Origin: Paraflavisolibacter caeni
GTDB taxonomy: Bacteria > Bacteroidota > Bacteroidia > Chitinophagales > Chitinophagaceae
Direction of reading: 5' to 3'
Assembly: GCF_025628885.1 (NCBI RefSeq)
Contig: NZ_JAOTIF010000017.1
Span: 1 to 64,000, forward strand
Length of the DNA stretch: 64,000 nt
Shown here one piece after another: positions 25,123-34,199 of the stretch; position 1 is the stretch's first letter; every line of letters starts with the position of its first letter. A program made the position numbers and the translations under genes. A model generated the notes under the pieces. It was not told where the DNA came from. It saw only the letters and a program-made list of their open reading frames with translations, and did not search any database.

Positions 25123-27594
25123 CTAGTACGCCATTTCGGGTTCTTTTTTCTTTGACTTTTCAGAGCTTGTTGGTTCTTTTTCTTTTTCAATCCGCATTTT
25201 ATAGAATGAACGCCAAACAAACACCAAAGCAATAGCGAAGAATACCAAGCCTGCATAGGGAGCTGCATCCCGGAAGGAAGCAGATATAGCTATTTCCATT
25301 GCCAGAAGGCCAAACAAGGTGGTAAACTTGATAACTGGATTCAGGGCTACTGAAGAAGTATCCTTAAAGGGATCGCCAACAGTATCACCTACAACCGTTG
25401 CATCATGCAGGGGTGTTCCTTTTGCTTTCAGGTCTACTTCTACTACCTTTTTCGCATTATCCCATGCGCCACCGGCATTTGCCATGAAAATGGCTTGAAA
25501 TAGTCCAAATACTGCAATGGAAATAAGGTAGCTAACAAACAGGGCTACTGCATTATTTCCACCCGGTCCAGCTGGGGAGGAGATGCAGGCAAATGCCAGG
25601 GAGAAGAAGAAAACTGCAATAAAAATATTGAACATGCCTTTTTGGGCGTACTGTGTACAGATCTTTACCACTTCTGTAGATTTTTCAACAGATGCCTTTT
25701 TAGGAGCATTGGGATCAAGGTTGATGTGGCGTTTAATGTAGGCTACAGCACGATAGGCACCGGTAGTCACTGCTTGTGTGGAAGCCCCTGTAAACCAGTA
25801 AATAACAGCACCACCCAGTATCAGACCAAAGAGGGTATATGGATTCAGGAGGTTTAAAATAGCTTCCGGCTGTACGCCCAATGTTTTTTCGATCATCAGA
25901 ATAAGGGAGAAGATCATGGTAGTGGCACCCACTACAGCTGTACCAATCAGTACTGGTTTGGCTGTAGCCTTAAATGTGTTACCGGCGCCATCATTGGCTT
26001 CAAGGTAATACTTGGCCTTTTCCCAGTCTGGCGTAAAGCCGAAGTCTCTTTGGATTTGTTTGTCTACATAAGGCCATTCTTCAATAAGCGAAAGTTCATA
26101 CACAGACTGTGCGTTATCGGTAACAGGTCCATAGCTGTCTACTGCAATCGTAACCGGGCCCATACCCAACATGCCAAAGGCCACAAGGCCAAAAGCAAAA
26201 ATGGAAGGATAGACCATGAGTGTTTCCAACCCGAAGGTGCTGGCAAAATAAGCAGCAGCCATCAGCACAAAGAATACCATACCATTCCACAAAGCACTGA
26301 AATTGCCTGCAACAAAACCGGAAAGGATCACAAGTGATGGTCCGCCTTCGCGTCCAGCGCTTACTATTTCTCTTACATGTTTAGACTTGGGAGAGGTAAA
26401 GATCTTGGTGAATTCAGGAATTAATGCGGCGCCTAGTGTACCACAACTAATGATGGTAGATAGTATCCACCACATATCGGTATTGCCGGCCAAATCAGGT
26501 ATCAGGATGGCACTGGCTGCAAAGGTAACAGCTATTGATAGCAGGGAAGTGATCCAGACAAGGTTTGTCAACGGTACTTCAAAGTCCATGTCTTCCTTGC
26601 CGCTATATTTTATTTTACTCCATGCTGCGTTGATGTAAAAGGCTACCAGGGAAGTAATAATCATTAAGATGCGCATAGCAAAAATCCAAACCAGCAATTG
26701 GGTTTGCATTGCTTCGCCACCTGTAACTGCCAGCAGGATAAAAGAAATAAGTGCGACACCTGTAACGCCATAGGTCTCAAAGCCGTCAGCTGTAGGACCA
26801 ACAGAGTCACCAGCATTATCACCTGTACAGTCGGCAATAACACCAGGGTTGCGAGGATCGTCCTCGCCAATTTTGAACACCACCTTCATCAAGTCGGAGC
26901 CGATGTCTGCTATTTTTGTAAAGATGCCACCTGCAATACGAAGCGCTGATGCGCCCAGCGATTCGCCAATGGCGAAACCTATAAAGCAGGCACCTGCCAG
27001 TTCGCCCGGCATGAATAAAAGGATCGTCAGCATTAAAATGAGCTCTACGCAAATGAGGACGACACCGATGCTCATGCCTGCATTTAATGGGATGTTCAAT
27101 AGTTTTAACGGATCTTTTCTTAAAGAAGCAAATGCCATACGGGCATTGGCGAGTGTGTTCATGCGAATACCGAATGCTGCTACAGAGTAGGAACCTAAAA
27201 TACCTATCACTGTCCACAATAGTATCAATAATACACCGCCGGGGCCAAATAATGCATTGCCATCATGATCTTTGGCTAAGAATCCAAAATAACCAGCCAC
27301 AGCAGCGCCAATAAATACAAAAAGGAGTGCAAGAAACTTACCTTGTTGTTTCAGATAAGCAGTACAGGTCTTGTAAATAACATGGGCAATTTCCAGCATT
27401 GATTCGTGTGCAGGAAGTTTTTTTACTTTTTGAAACTGATACAATCCAAAAAGTAAACCCAATAGAGTGATCGCAAATCCGTAATAAAGGATGTTCTGCT
27501 CTTTGATTGAATCAGGGATCTTAAGGTCTGCCTCACCCGCAAGTGAAAGTAACGGTGATGCCAGGATGAAGGCTAATCCCAGTGCTTTTTTCAT
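25123..27594 (-). CDS. hppA: Membrane-bound ion-pumping pyrophosphatase, divergent type
   Basis: An 823-residue membrane pyrophosphatase (M-PPase) that couples PPi hydrolysis to H+ and/or Na+ transport. It has about 16 helices plus a hydrophobic N-terminal segment. The substrate loops are recognisable: GEDDPRNPGVIADCTGDNAGD (first 20 residues at 243-262), and DNAQSVYELS near 493-502. The usual DVGADLVGKVE reads DIGSDLMKVVF (230-240), and the usual ADN is ADC (Cys256), so the core is divergent. The position that separates K+-dependent (Ala) from K+-independent (Lys) enzymes, in GNTxxA, is Lys542 here. The C-terminus has DTVGDPFKDTSSVALN. The pumped ion cannot be settled from these motifs. Confidence 0.93.
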   Translation of the reverse strand: MKKALGLAFILASPLLSLAGEADLKIPDSIKEQNILYYGFAITLLGLLFGLYQFQKVKKLPAHESMLEIAHVIYKTCTAYLKQQGKFLALLFVFIGAAVAGYFGFLAKDHDGNALFGPGGVLLILLWTVIGILGSYSVAAFGIRMNTLANARMAFASLRKDPLKLLNIPLNAGMSIGVVLICVELILMLTILLFMPGELAGACFIGFAIGESLGASALRIAGGIFTKIADIGSDLMKVVFKIGEDDPRNPGVIADCTGDNAGDSVGPTADGFETYGVTGVALISFILLAVTGGEAMQTQLLVWIFAMRILMIITSLVAFYINAAWSKIKYSGKEDMDFEVPLTNLVWITSLLSIAVTFAASAILIPDLAGNTDMWWILSTIISCGTLGAALIPEFTKIFTSPKSKHVREIVSAGREGGPSLVILSGFVAGNFSALWNGMVFFVLMAAAYFASTFGLETLMVYPSIFAFGLVAFGMLGMGPVTIAVDSYGPVTDNAQSVYELSLIEEWPYVDKQIQRDFGFTPDWEKAKYYLEANDGAGNTFKATAKPVLIGTAVVGATTMIFSLILMIEKTLGVQPEAILNLLNPYTLFGLILGGAVIYWFTGASTQAVTTGAYRAVAYIKRHINLDPNAPKKASVEKSTEVVKICTQYAQKGMFNIFIAVFFFSLAFACISSPAGPGGNNAVALFVSYLISIAVFGLFQAIFMANAGGAWDNAKKVVEVDLKAKGTPLHDATVVGDTVGDPFKDTSSVALNPVIKFTTLFGLLAMEIAISASFRDAAPYAGLVFFAIALVFVWRSFYKMRIEKEKEPTSSEKSKKKEPEMAY

Positions 27595-27781
27595 ACAGAA
27601 GATTTTGGTGGATAATATTAGGATGTCAAGCTATGCAATAGGCCTAAGAAAATACATGACAGTTATCATTCTGAAGAATGTAAAAAGAGATGGAGATATT
27701 AAAAATCTTTTCTTAGATTTTCCGCGGAATAAACAATGAAAATGATGGTAGAGATGGTTGGGAGAATAGATTGAAAGAAGG

Positions 27782-28405
27782 TCATTGCGCAATGCTGACT
27801 AGTTCCTTGAAATCAGATATTTTATAGGTTGCCGGGTGATTGGGGTGGAGGTTATATTTATCATAGAGCACTGTATCAATACCAAGTTCTCGAGCTGCTT
27901 TTATTTCAGATTCAAGGTCGTCTCCTATCACCAATACTTCTGTTGGCGCATATCTATGCCGATGAAGTATATCCGCAAATACATCTTTCTTGGTTTGTCC
28001 AGATGTTTGCGGGTCTATTACATGGATCTCTTTGAAGTCTGCCTCGATATTCATGCCGTGGATCTTACTGTACTGTAATTTGGTAAATCCAGTAGTGACC
28101 AAAAAGCGTTCTCCGGGTATGCGCCTTATTTCAATGAAATCATCAAATGGCATTATCTCATCTTCGTAGGCGGTATTTTTTAAAAGGTTGATGCCTCGCT
28201 CTGTTAGTTCATTACTAAAGCCGTGAGTGGCTGCAACCAGTTGAAATGGTTTACGTAGAATATCAGCCTTGATGTCTTCAAAGTTTTCCTCGTGTTCACC
28301 ACTATCGTGTATAAGTTGGTATAAAGATGCAAATAACTTATCGCCTATGGATGAGACCGGGTAAATGGTATTATCAAGGTCAAAAATGATTGCCTTTTTA
28401 TTCAT
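27782..28405 (-). CDS. HAD superfamily hydrolase (subfamily IA)
   Basis: A 207-residue phosphatase-type HAD protein. Internal ATG 28405 places motif I, IIFDLDNTIYP, at residue 5, normal for the family; the longer frame adds ten residues. Motif II is VTTGFTK, motif III the lysine in QTKKDVF, and motif IV IGDDLESEIKAA. The IYP after DNT and the cap layout resemble pyrimidine 5'-nucleotidase-like members. The physiological substrate is unknown. A perfect palindrome lies 41 bp upstream. Confidence 0.88.
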   Translation of the reverse strand: MNKKAIIFDLDNTIYPVSSIGDKLFASLYQLIHDSGEHEENFEDIKADILRKPFQLVAATHGFSNELTERGINLLKNTAYEDEIMPFDDFIEIRRIPGERFLVTTGFTKLQYSKIHGMNIEADFKEIHVIDPQTSGQTKKDVFADILHRHRYAPTEVLVIGDDLESEIKAARELGIDTVLYDKYNLHPNHPATYKISDFKELVSIAQ

Positions 28406-28445
28406 ACCTGAATGTACAACTTTGCCTAAATTCAAGTAAATGTTT

Positions 28446-28473
28446 ATTAATGAATACTCATGTATTCATTAAT
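28446..28473. promoter_or_regulatory. Perfect 12-bp palindrome upstream of the HAD gene
   Basis: ATTAATGAATAC and its exact complement are separated by TCAT. AT-rich, without a T run, it looks more like a regulator-binding dyad than a terminator. It ends two bases before a 29-codon plus-strand ORF (28475-28564). Confidence 0.5.
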
Positions 28474-28474
28474 A

Positions 28475-28564
28475 ATGGACAAATCGTTCGAGAAATTACC
28501 AAATACAAATTTGCCTTTTAGGCCAGGTGAAGATGAGATGGCTTATAAAAGGAGCTTTTTATGA
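28475..28564 (+). CDS. Possible 29-residue peptide or truncated gene start
   Basis: ATG 28475 opens a short frame with protein-like composition (KLPNTNLPFRPGEDEMAYKR), ending TGA at 28564. It follows the palindrome directly. No family was recognised and the length is too short for confidence. The rest of the gap up to 28968 is AT-rich, with only a weak 7-bp dyad (28626-28645) and no other gene. Confidence 0.2.
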   Translation: MDKSFEKLPNTNLPFRPGEDEMAYKRSFL

Positions 28565-28968
28565 TATGCAAATGAGCTGGCTTAATTGATATTATTACAA
28601 TTGTCCGGATAATAACCAATAAGCAATGATCACTTGGATGATCATACGTAAACAAGGAAACATGGTTGCTTTTTCAATTTATTAGTCATTTTTTGACTTA
28701 TAATCTCATCAATTACTTACATCGAGCAATAAAAGCTTTATCAAAATCATCTAATAATAAGCTGATGGTTTCATAATAAGTATGCGTTCAATATAAAATG
28801 AGCAACCTTTGTAATTTTGTTTCGTATCTACTATGTTATCCCGAACTTATTATAATTGACAAATTAGGGCATTGGACTTATTGGATTACGGAATGGACTT
28901 ACAGCTTTTGTTTTGAATAGTATGATACCCGTGGAAGCTAGCGGCGGCGTATTCCCTTAACCTTAAAT

Positions 28969-30117
28969 ATGCTTCGTATGAAAACGGCCAACCCAACTTT
29001 AGAACGTTTGCCACGTTCATCAGCAGTCCTTTTCATGTCTTTTTTATTGTTATTGCTTAGCGGATGTATTAAGCATCTTGATGAGCATGCGCTAAAAGAA
29101 TTCAAACAGGTTAACCTGGTGGGTAATAATAACGAATATGCGCCTGCCCATATAGACCCCGTGTTAGTAAATGCCTGGGGGCTCGCTTTTAATCCCACGG
29201 GTATAGCCTGGGTTTCTGCTGAGGAGGGGCATGTTAGCACGATCTATGATAAAGACGGCAATACACTCAGGCCACCTGTCAACATTCCTTCACCAGGTGG
29301 TGCAACTGGTGGCAGTCCGACGGGGATTGTTTTTAATAGTGCTGCCGGCACAAATGATTTTGTGTTGAGTAATGGCCAAAGAGCTGCTTTTCTCTTTGCA
29401 GGTATTGATGGTATATTGTCGGGCTGGAATCCTACAGCGGGAAATAATGCTCTACTGATCAAAGACGAGTCAAAATCATCTGTTTACACCGGCCTTGCCA
29501 TTGGTGCTTTCAATAATCAGGATTACATATATGCTGCTAATTTCAAGACAGGAAAAATCAATGTATGGGATTCTGAATTCAAACCTGTAACAATGGATTT
29601 TAAGGATCCCGGCATACCAGCTGGTTATGCACCATTTAATATTCAGAGTATAGAAGACAGGTTATATGTTGCGTATGCAAAAGTAGCAGCTGATGGCGAT
29701 GAAGAAGCGGGTGAAGGGCTTGGCATTGTATCCGTATTTAATAAGGATGGATCGTTTGTAAAAAGGTTTGCGACAGCTGGTAAATTGAATGCTCCCTGGG
29801 GGCTTGCAAAGGCTTCGGCAAGTTTCTTTGCTGACAATGAAGACAATGGGATTGAGACCTGGGGCAAAGTGCTTCACTGGAAACGGCAACCTGCCATTCT
29901 TGTGGGGAACTTTGGTGATGGCCATATCAATGCTTATAGCCTGGATGGCGAATTCTTAGGACAGTTGAAAACAGAAGAAAAGATAATCGAAATTGAAGGC
30001 CTGTGGGCAATCACTTTTCCTCCGGTATCTTCAAACATTGACAAGAACCGGCTCTATTTTACTGCCGGTCCCGATGATGAAGAGGAGGGCTTATTTGGTT
30101 ATATTGTCAAAGATTAA
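28969..30117 (+). CDS. TIGR03118 family lipoprotein
   Basis: A 382-residue secreted protein of the TIGR03118 family. The signal ends in LLLLLLSGC (about residues 25-33), a good lipobox, so it is probably a lipoprotein. The family blocks are present: NAWGLAFNPTG, FAGIDGILSGWNP, YAANFKTGKINVWD, GYAPFNIQ, APWGLAKASASF, VGNFGDGHINAY and a final YFTAG then GLFGY. The repeats suggest a beta-propeller. Family function is unknown. A perfect 16-bp hairpin separates it from the convergent next gene. Confidence 0.9.
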   Translation: MLRMKTANPTLERLPRSSAVLFMSFLLLLLSGCIKHLDEHALKEFKQVNLVGNNNEYAPAHIDPVLVNAWGLAFNPTGIAWVSAEEGHVSTIYDKDGNTLRPPVNIPSPGGATGGSPTGIVFNSAAGTNDFVLSNGQRAAFLFAGIDGILSGWNPTAGNNALLIKDESKSSVYTGLAIGAFNNQDYIYAANFKTGKINVWDSEFKPVTMDFKDPGIPAGYAPFNIQSIEDRLYVAYAKVAADGDEEAGEGLGIVSVFNKDGSFVKRFATAGKLNAPWGLAKASASFFADNEDNGIETWGKVLHWKRQPAILVGNFGDGHINAYSLDGEFLGQLKTEEKIIEIEGLWAITFPPVSSNIDKNRLYFTAGPDDEEEGLFGYIVKD

Positions 30118-30128
30118 ATGAATGTTGT

Positions 30129-30164
30129 AAATAAAAAGCCTTGGACTGCCAAGGCTTTTTATTT
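30129..30164. terminator. Bidirectional terminator
   Basis: A perfect 16-bp inverted repeat (30129-30144 with 30149-30164) around ACTG has A/T-rich outer arms and a GCCTTGG core. It serves the TIGR03118 gene and the convergent 124-residue gene. Confidence 0.92.
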
Positions 30165-30537
30165 ACGAAATGTTTTGAATGCTAAAATGTTTCTCCTTTC
30201 TTAAGTATATATGTTCTGGTATGTCGCCGAATACGAAAAGGGGGATATCACTCAACCAAACCTCTTCTTGAATGACCCTTCCTCTATGGTCGCGTAGTTC
30301 ATAATAACCTCCTCCTGCAGGACTGTTAGACATTTGTGTTAATTGCAAATTGAATGCCTTGTCAAAAGGAATGGTATCTATGGCAAGCGTAATATTTTTC
30401 TTTTCATTGGAAAGATAATCGAGTAACGGAGTTGATCCTTCCAAGAGGACAAAATCACTTTTGTTGAATATCTTCAAGTCATTTTTAAGGTTAATGTACC
30501 AGGTTCCATTTTCTTTCGTAAATGAGAAAGTGTTCAT
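30163..30537 (-). CDS. Conserved hypothetical protein (DUF6717-like)
   Basis: A 124-residue protein without signal peptide or membrane helix. The start MNTFSFTKENGTWYINL, a middle with LLEGSTPLLDYLS, and a later segment GGGYYELRDHRGRVI then VWLSDIPLFVFGDIPEHIY resemble a small Bacteroidota family that I would tentatively call DUF6717. No function is known. The stop lies inside the right arm of the bidirectional terminator. Confidence 0.6.
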   Translation of the reverse strand: MNTFSFTKENGTWYINLKNDLKIFNKSDFVLLEGSTPLLDYLSNEKKNITLAIDTIPFDKAFNLQLTQMSNSPAGGGYYELRDHRGRVIQEEVWLSDIPLFVFGDIPEHIYLRKEKHFSIQNIS

Positions 30538-30860
30538 ATGTGGGTGATTGGTTGGTTAGTTAAACTTTTAATGCTGAGTTTGCAAGACAAATTACTATTT
30601 CTAGTTCTTTTAGGGTAGTTCGTTAGGGTAGCTAAATTGAAGATTTGGCAAGCAATCATCCGTTGATTTAAATACTAACTTATCGTATGGTAAAGGGTTC
30701 ATTACTTTGTTTTCATGAAGAGTTCGGACAATGCGGCAGTCGCCTGCATGTTTTTATGGTTAATGGCTTATTCATATGGCATTTTTTTATTGAAACAAAT
30801 TTAGCTGTCGACTATTTTTTATCCTGTACATATAAGCAGCAAAAATGTGTAGTTATTTTA

Positions 30861-31502
30861 CTACAAAGCCTGTTGTGAAAAATTATATAAGGATGCTATT
30901 TCTTTTAATTGTATAAGGTTTGAAATATTTAGCTTTTCAAATATCCTGGATTTATAAGTGCCTACAGTAGAAGGCTGTAAATGTAATCGATTGGCGATTT
31001 CACTGAGGGAAAGACCTGATAAGAGGAAAGAGGTAATTACAAATTCACGGTCAGACAACTTTGAGAAAGGATTACTTTGGCTTTCTCCTGTGGCCTCATC
31101 TAAAAAAGTATCTATTAATTGTTCACTTATATACTTGCGGCCATTCAGAACAGTTTCGATCGCTTTTTTTACTTCATCAATTGGAGCCTCTTTTGACAGG
31201 TATCCTTTAGCTCCAGATTTAATGAACCTTTTACCAAAAAGATTCTCTGAGCCCATAGAAAAAACTAGAACTTTTGTCTCAGGATTCCGGGTAATCATGT
31301 ATTCAAGTAGCCCAAAACTATTAGTGTTCGGCATCTGCACATCCAATATGATGAGGTCGAAACTATTCTCTTTTAATTGTTGAACTGCAGAGTTTCCATC
31401 ATTCGCCTCGGAAATCTGGGCATCCGGATAAAAATCAGAAATTAACAACTTTAATCCGCGACGTACAATTTCATGGTCATCAATAATCAGAAACTTTTTC
31501 AT
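30861..31502 (-). CDS. LuxR/NarL-type response regulator
   Basis: A 213-residue two-component regulator. Internal ATG 31502 gives the canonical start MKKFLIIDDHEIVRRG (acidic pocket Asp8-Asp9). The phosphoacceptor is Asp54 in LIILDVQMPN. The conserved Lys is in GYLSKEAP. A LuxR helix-turn-helix closes the protein (LSDREFVITSFLLSGLSLSE, then IANRLHLQPSTVGTYKSRI). The longer frame to 31580 adds 26 unneeded residues. It is divergent from a HisKA_3 histidine kinase, the class that usually pairs with NarL-type regulators, so they are probably cognate. Targets are unknown. Confidence 0.92.
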   Translation of the reverse strand: MKKFLIIDDHEIVRRGLKLLISDFYPDAQISEANDGNSAVQQLKENSFDLIILDVQMPNTNSFGLLEYMITRNPETKVLVFSMGSENLFGKRFIKSGAKGYLSKEAPIDEVKKAIETVLNGRKYISEQLIDTFLDEATGESQSNPFSKLSDREFVITSFLLSGLSLSEIANRLHLQPSTVGTYKSRIFEKLNISNLIQLKEIASLYNFSQQAL

Positions 31503-31803
31503 CTGCAAACATTTATTCAAAAGTCCTGTCCAAAAGACCTGCAATTGAGCATTCTGTAATCCATTTACCGTTAAGAGCATCCAACCTTCAATTACTTTAC
31601 GAAGTTGTTCTCTATAAACCCCGTAATTTCTTGAAGCGCCCTGGTTTGCTGGAATAGTTTTGGAATAAGAAAATCAGGATGCGCAACCTGTAAGAATTGA
31701 TAAGCAAATTTCATGCTATTGTATGCCAGGATTACTGTCTTCGAATTGAGGCAAACAAGCTGCTTTAGGGTTTGATATCATTTATCATTAAATCAGGAGA
31801 GCA
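31503..31803. other. Divergent regulatory spacer between response regulator and kinase
   Basis: About 300 bp hold the promoters of both genes. A purine-rich AGGAG a few bases before ATG 31804 is one of few convincing Shine-Dalgarno sequences in the window. No dyad or RNA gene was recognised. Confidence 0.5.
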
Positions 31804-34077
31804 ATGATAACCAATAGTGATTGCCAGTTGATTTTTAATGCATTACCAGGTTTATACTTGATCCTAAAGCCTAATGCTCCTCATTTTACCATTGTTGCAA
31901 TGAATCAGGCAATTCAAAACGCAGCAATGATCAATGATCAAATCTGTGGGAAAGGTATATTTGAAGTGATCAAAGAAAGATCTAATCGAGCCGGTAATGA
32001 TTACGTCCAAAATTTGATCGTTTCCTTAACGAGCGTGTTGGAAACAAAGCTGCCTCATCAGATGCCAATATTGAGATATGACATCCTAAATCCGGAGACG
32101 AATGATCTTAATGTTCACTATTGGCTGCCGGTAAATACACCAGTGCTGGGTCCGGATCAAAAGATACATTTCATTATCCACTCTATTGAAGATGTTACGT
32201 CCTCTGTTTTGTTGAAAGAAATTGAAGATAAGGCCAGGCAGGAATTAGAACGCCTGCACCGGGAGCAGTCCCAGATTTTGGAAAGCATTGCGGATGGGTT
32301 TATTTCTACAGATCGTAATTGGATTGTTAAGTATTGGAACAGGCAAGCTGAAAAAATATTTAACATCAGTCGAAAAGATATTCTGGGCTGCTACTTATGG
32401 GATGTGATCAAGGAAAGCCATGCAAATAAATTATATAAATGTTTTCATGAAGCTATGAGTAAAAACAAGCCTGTGCATTTTGAAAAGTATTATGCATTGC
32501 AAAATATCTGGTTACAAATCAATGCCTATCCTTCAGAACAGGGCTTAACTGCTTTTCTGGTTAACATTACCGAAAGCAAAAACGCTCAGGATGTGATCGT
32601 TAATAATGAACGACGCTTTAGAGCCTTGATAGAAAATATATCTGATGGTTGGGTCATTATTTCAACAAGAGGGAAGATAATGGATATTAGTTATTCAGGA
32701 CGAAAAATACTGGGTTATCAATCTCACGATTTGATAGGTGATAAGAAATATAAAGAGGTTATTCATCCTAAAGATTTTCGAAAGGTTAAAAAGGCATTTG
32801 ATTGTGCTGTGAAAGTCTCATTAGAGAGTCATGATGCTATTTCTAAACCTGGAGTTACAGTTTTGCAGAACATTATTAAAGATTCGAAGGATGGAAAAAC
32901 TGTTGAATTCCGGTTTAAAATGCCTGATGGTAACTATAAATGGCTAGAAGGAACATTTCATAATTTGTTGTATGAAGAAACGATCAAGGCTATTGTGCTC
33001 AATTTCCGTGATATCAGCAGCCGGCGTCAGCAGGAAGAACAACTATTGGCTTCTGAAGAGAAATACAGGTATCTTTTTCACAACAGTCCTGCTACAATTA
33101 TTATATGGACGTTGGATGACCTCTGCATTCAGGAAGTTAACCAAACAGCTATTAACCTATTTGGTTATACACGAAATGAGTTGCAATGTATGAGTGTTTT
33201 AGATATGAGGCCAATTGAAGAACATGAAAGAATCATCCACTTATCATTGGACCTCAGAAGAGGGGGCACAACAAACACGGGAATTTGGAAATATAAAACC
33301 AAAAGCGGAGATCTCATGTATTTAAATGTTTCCCTACATAAAATAAGTTATGGAGACAGAGATGCTGTATTAACTCTTGGAACCAATGTTACAGAAAAAG
33401 TGCAGTTGCAAAAAAAACTGGAAGAAGAGCGTCGGCAAAAGCAGCATGAGATTACAGACGCAGTGCTGACGGCCCAGGAAAATGAGCGAGCAGAACTGGG
33501 TAAGGAGTTGCATGATAATATCAACCAGGTTTTAACAACGACCCGTTTATATATAGAACATGCATTAACAAAAAAAGATAAGCAAGCAGAACTACTAGAG
33601 CATAGCCGTGAATATATCACGAAAGCAATCCATGAAATAAGACAGCTTTCACGCACATTGATGCCTCCCTCATTAGGTGAAGTAAGTTTGAAGCAGGCAC
33701 TGGATGAATTATTCTTAAATCTTAAATCTTTAAAGGCTTATAAATTTGAATTCGAGTTTTTGCTGGAGCATGAAGAAGTGATCACCGCGCCATTGAAACT
33801 GGCCATCTTCCGCATCATACAAGAACAATTGAATAATATTGTAAAACATGCCAAGGCAACAAAGATTGCTATACGCATTGTGCAGTTTGACAACCAGGTC
33901 AAAGTTTATGTGAGGGACAACGGTATTGGGTTTGATCCCCAAAAGGGACCAAGGGGTTTAGGGCTTCGCAATATTTCCAGCCGGGCAAACCTATTCAGAG
34001 GCCAGGTGGAGATTAACTCTCAAGTAGGCCACGGAACAGAACTTCAGGTGTTTTTCCCGCTCCAGGGACAAGAATAA
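31804..34077 (+). CDS. Multi-PAS sensor histidine kinase (HisKA_3/HPK7)
   Basis: A 757-residue kinase without membrane helices, so probably a cytoplasmic sensor. PAS-like modules lie at about 5-130 (degenerate), 155-258, 268-405 (with a PAC segment at LNFRDISSRRQ) and 412-532. A coiled coil then leads to the dimerisation domain with AELGKELHDNINQVL (His570). The HATPase domain has an N box around LNNIVKHAKATK, DNGIGFD (G1) and GPRGLGLRNISSRANL (G2). This is the NarX/DegS type that phosphorylates LuxR-type regulators. The divergent regulator is the natural partner; a receiver gene lies downstream at 36284. The signal is unknown. Confidence 0.93.
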   Translation: MITNSDCQLIFNALPGLYLILKPNAPHFTIVAMNQAIQNAAMINDQICGKGIFEVIKERSNRAGNDYVQNLIVSLTSVLETKLPHQMPILRYDILNPETNDLNVHYWLPVNTPVLGPDQKIHFIIHSIEDVTSSVLLKEIEDKARQELERLHREQSQILESIADGFISTDRNWIVKYWNRQAEKIFNISRKDILGCYLWDVIKESHANKLYKCFHEAMSKNKPVHFEKYYALQNIWLQINAYPSEQGLTAFLVNITESKNAQDVIVNNERRFRALIENISDGWVIISTRGKIMDISYSGRKILGYQSHDLIGDKKYKEVIHPKDFRKVKKAFDCAVKVSLESHDAISKPGVTVLQNIIKDSKDGKTVEFRFKMPDGNYKWLEGTFHNLLYEETIKAIVLNFRDISSRRQQEEQLLASEEKYRYLFHNSPATIIIWTLDDLCIQEVNQTAINLFGYTRNELQCMSVLDMRPIEEHERIIHLSLDLRRGGTTNTGIWKYKTKSGDLMYLNVSLHKISYGDRDAVLTLGTNVTEKVQLQKKLEEERRQKQHEITDAVLTAQENERAELGKELHDNINQVLTTTRLYIEHALTKKDKQAELLEHSREYITKAIHEIRQLSRTLMPPSLGEVSLKQALDELFLNLKSLKAYKFEFEFLLEHEEVITAPLKLAIFRIIQEQLNNIVKHAKATKIAIRIVQFDNQVKVYVRDNGIGFDPQKGPRGLGLRNISSRANLFRGQVEINSQVGHGTELQVFFPLQGQE

Positions 34078-34199
34078 TACTTGATTTGCCGCTAAAATCT
34101 CTCTTTTTAGCAATTTATTACCATTGCTTTATGCAGCGTTGTGCATATTTACATGCTCAAATGAAAATTGATTTGTAAATTAATCGGGATGACTGTTCA

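Noticed and set aside
28406-28968. Possible tRNA or structured RNA in the 560-bp gap
   Set aside because: No cloverleaf, CCA end or GC-rich structured segment was found; only AT-rich dyads.
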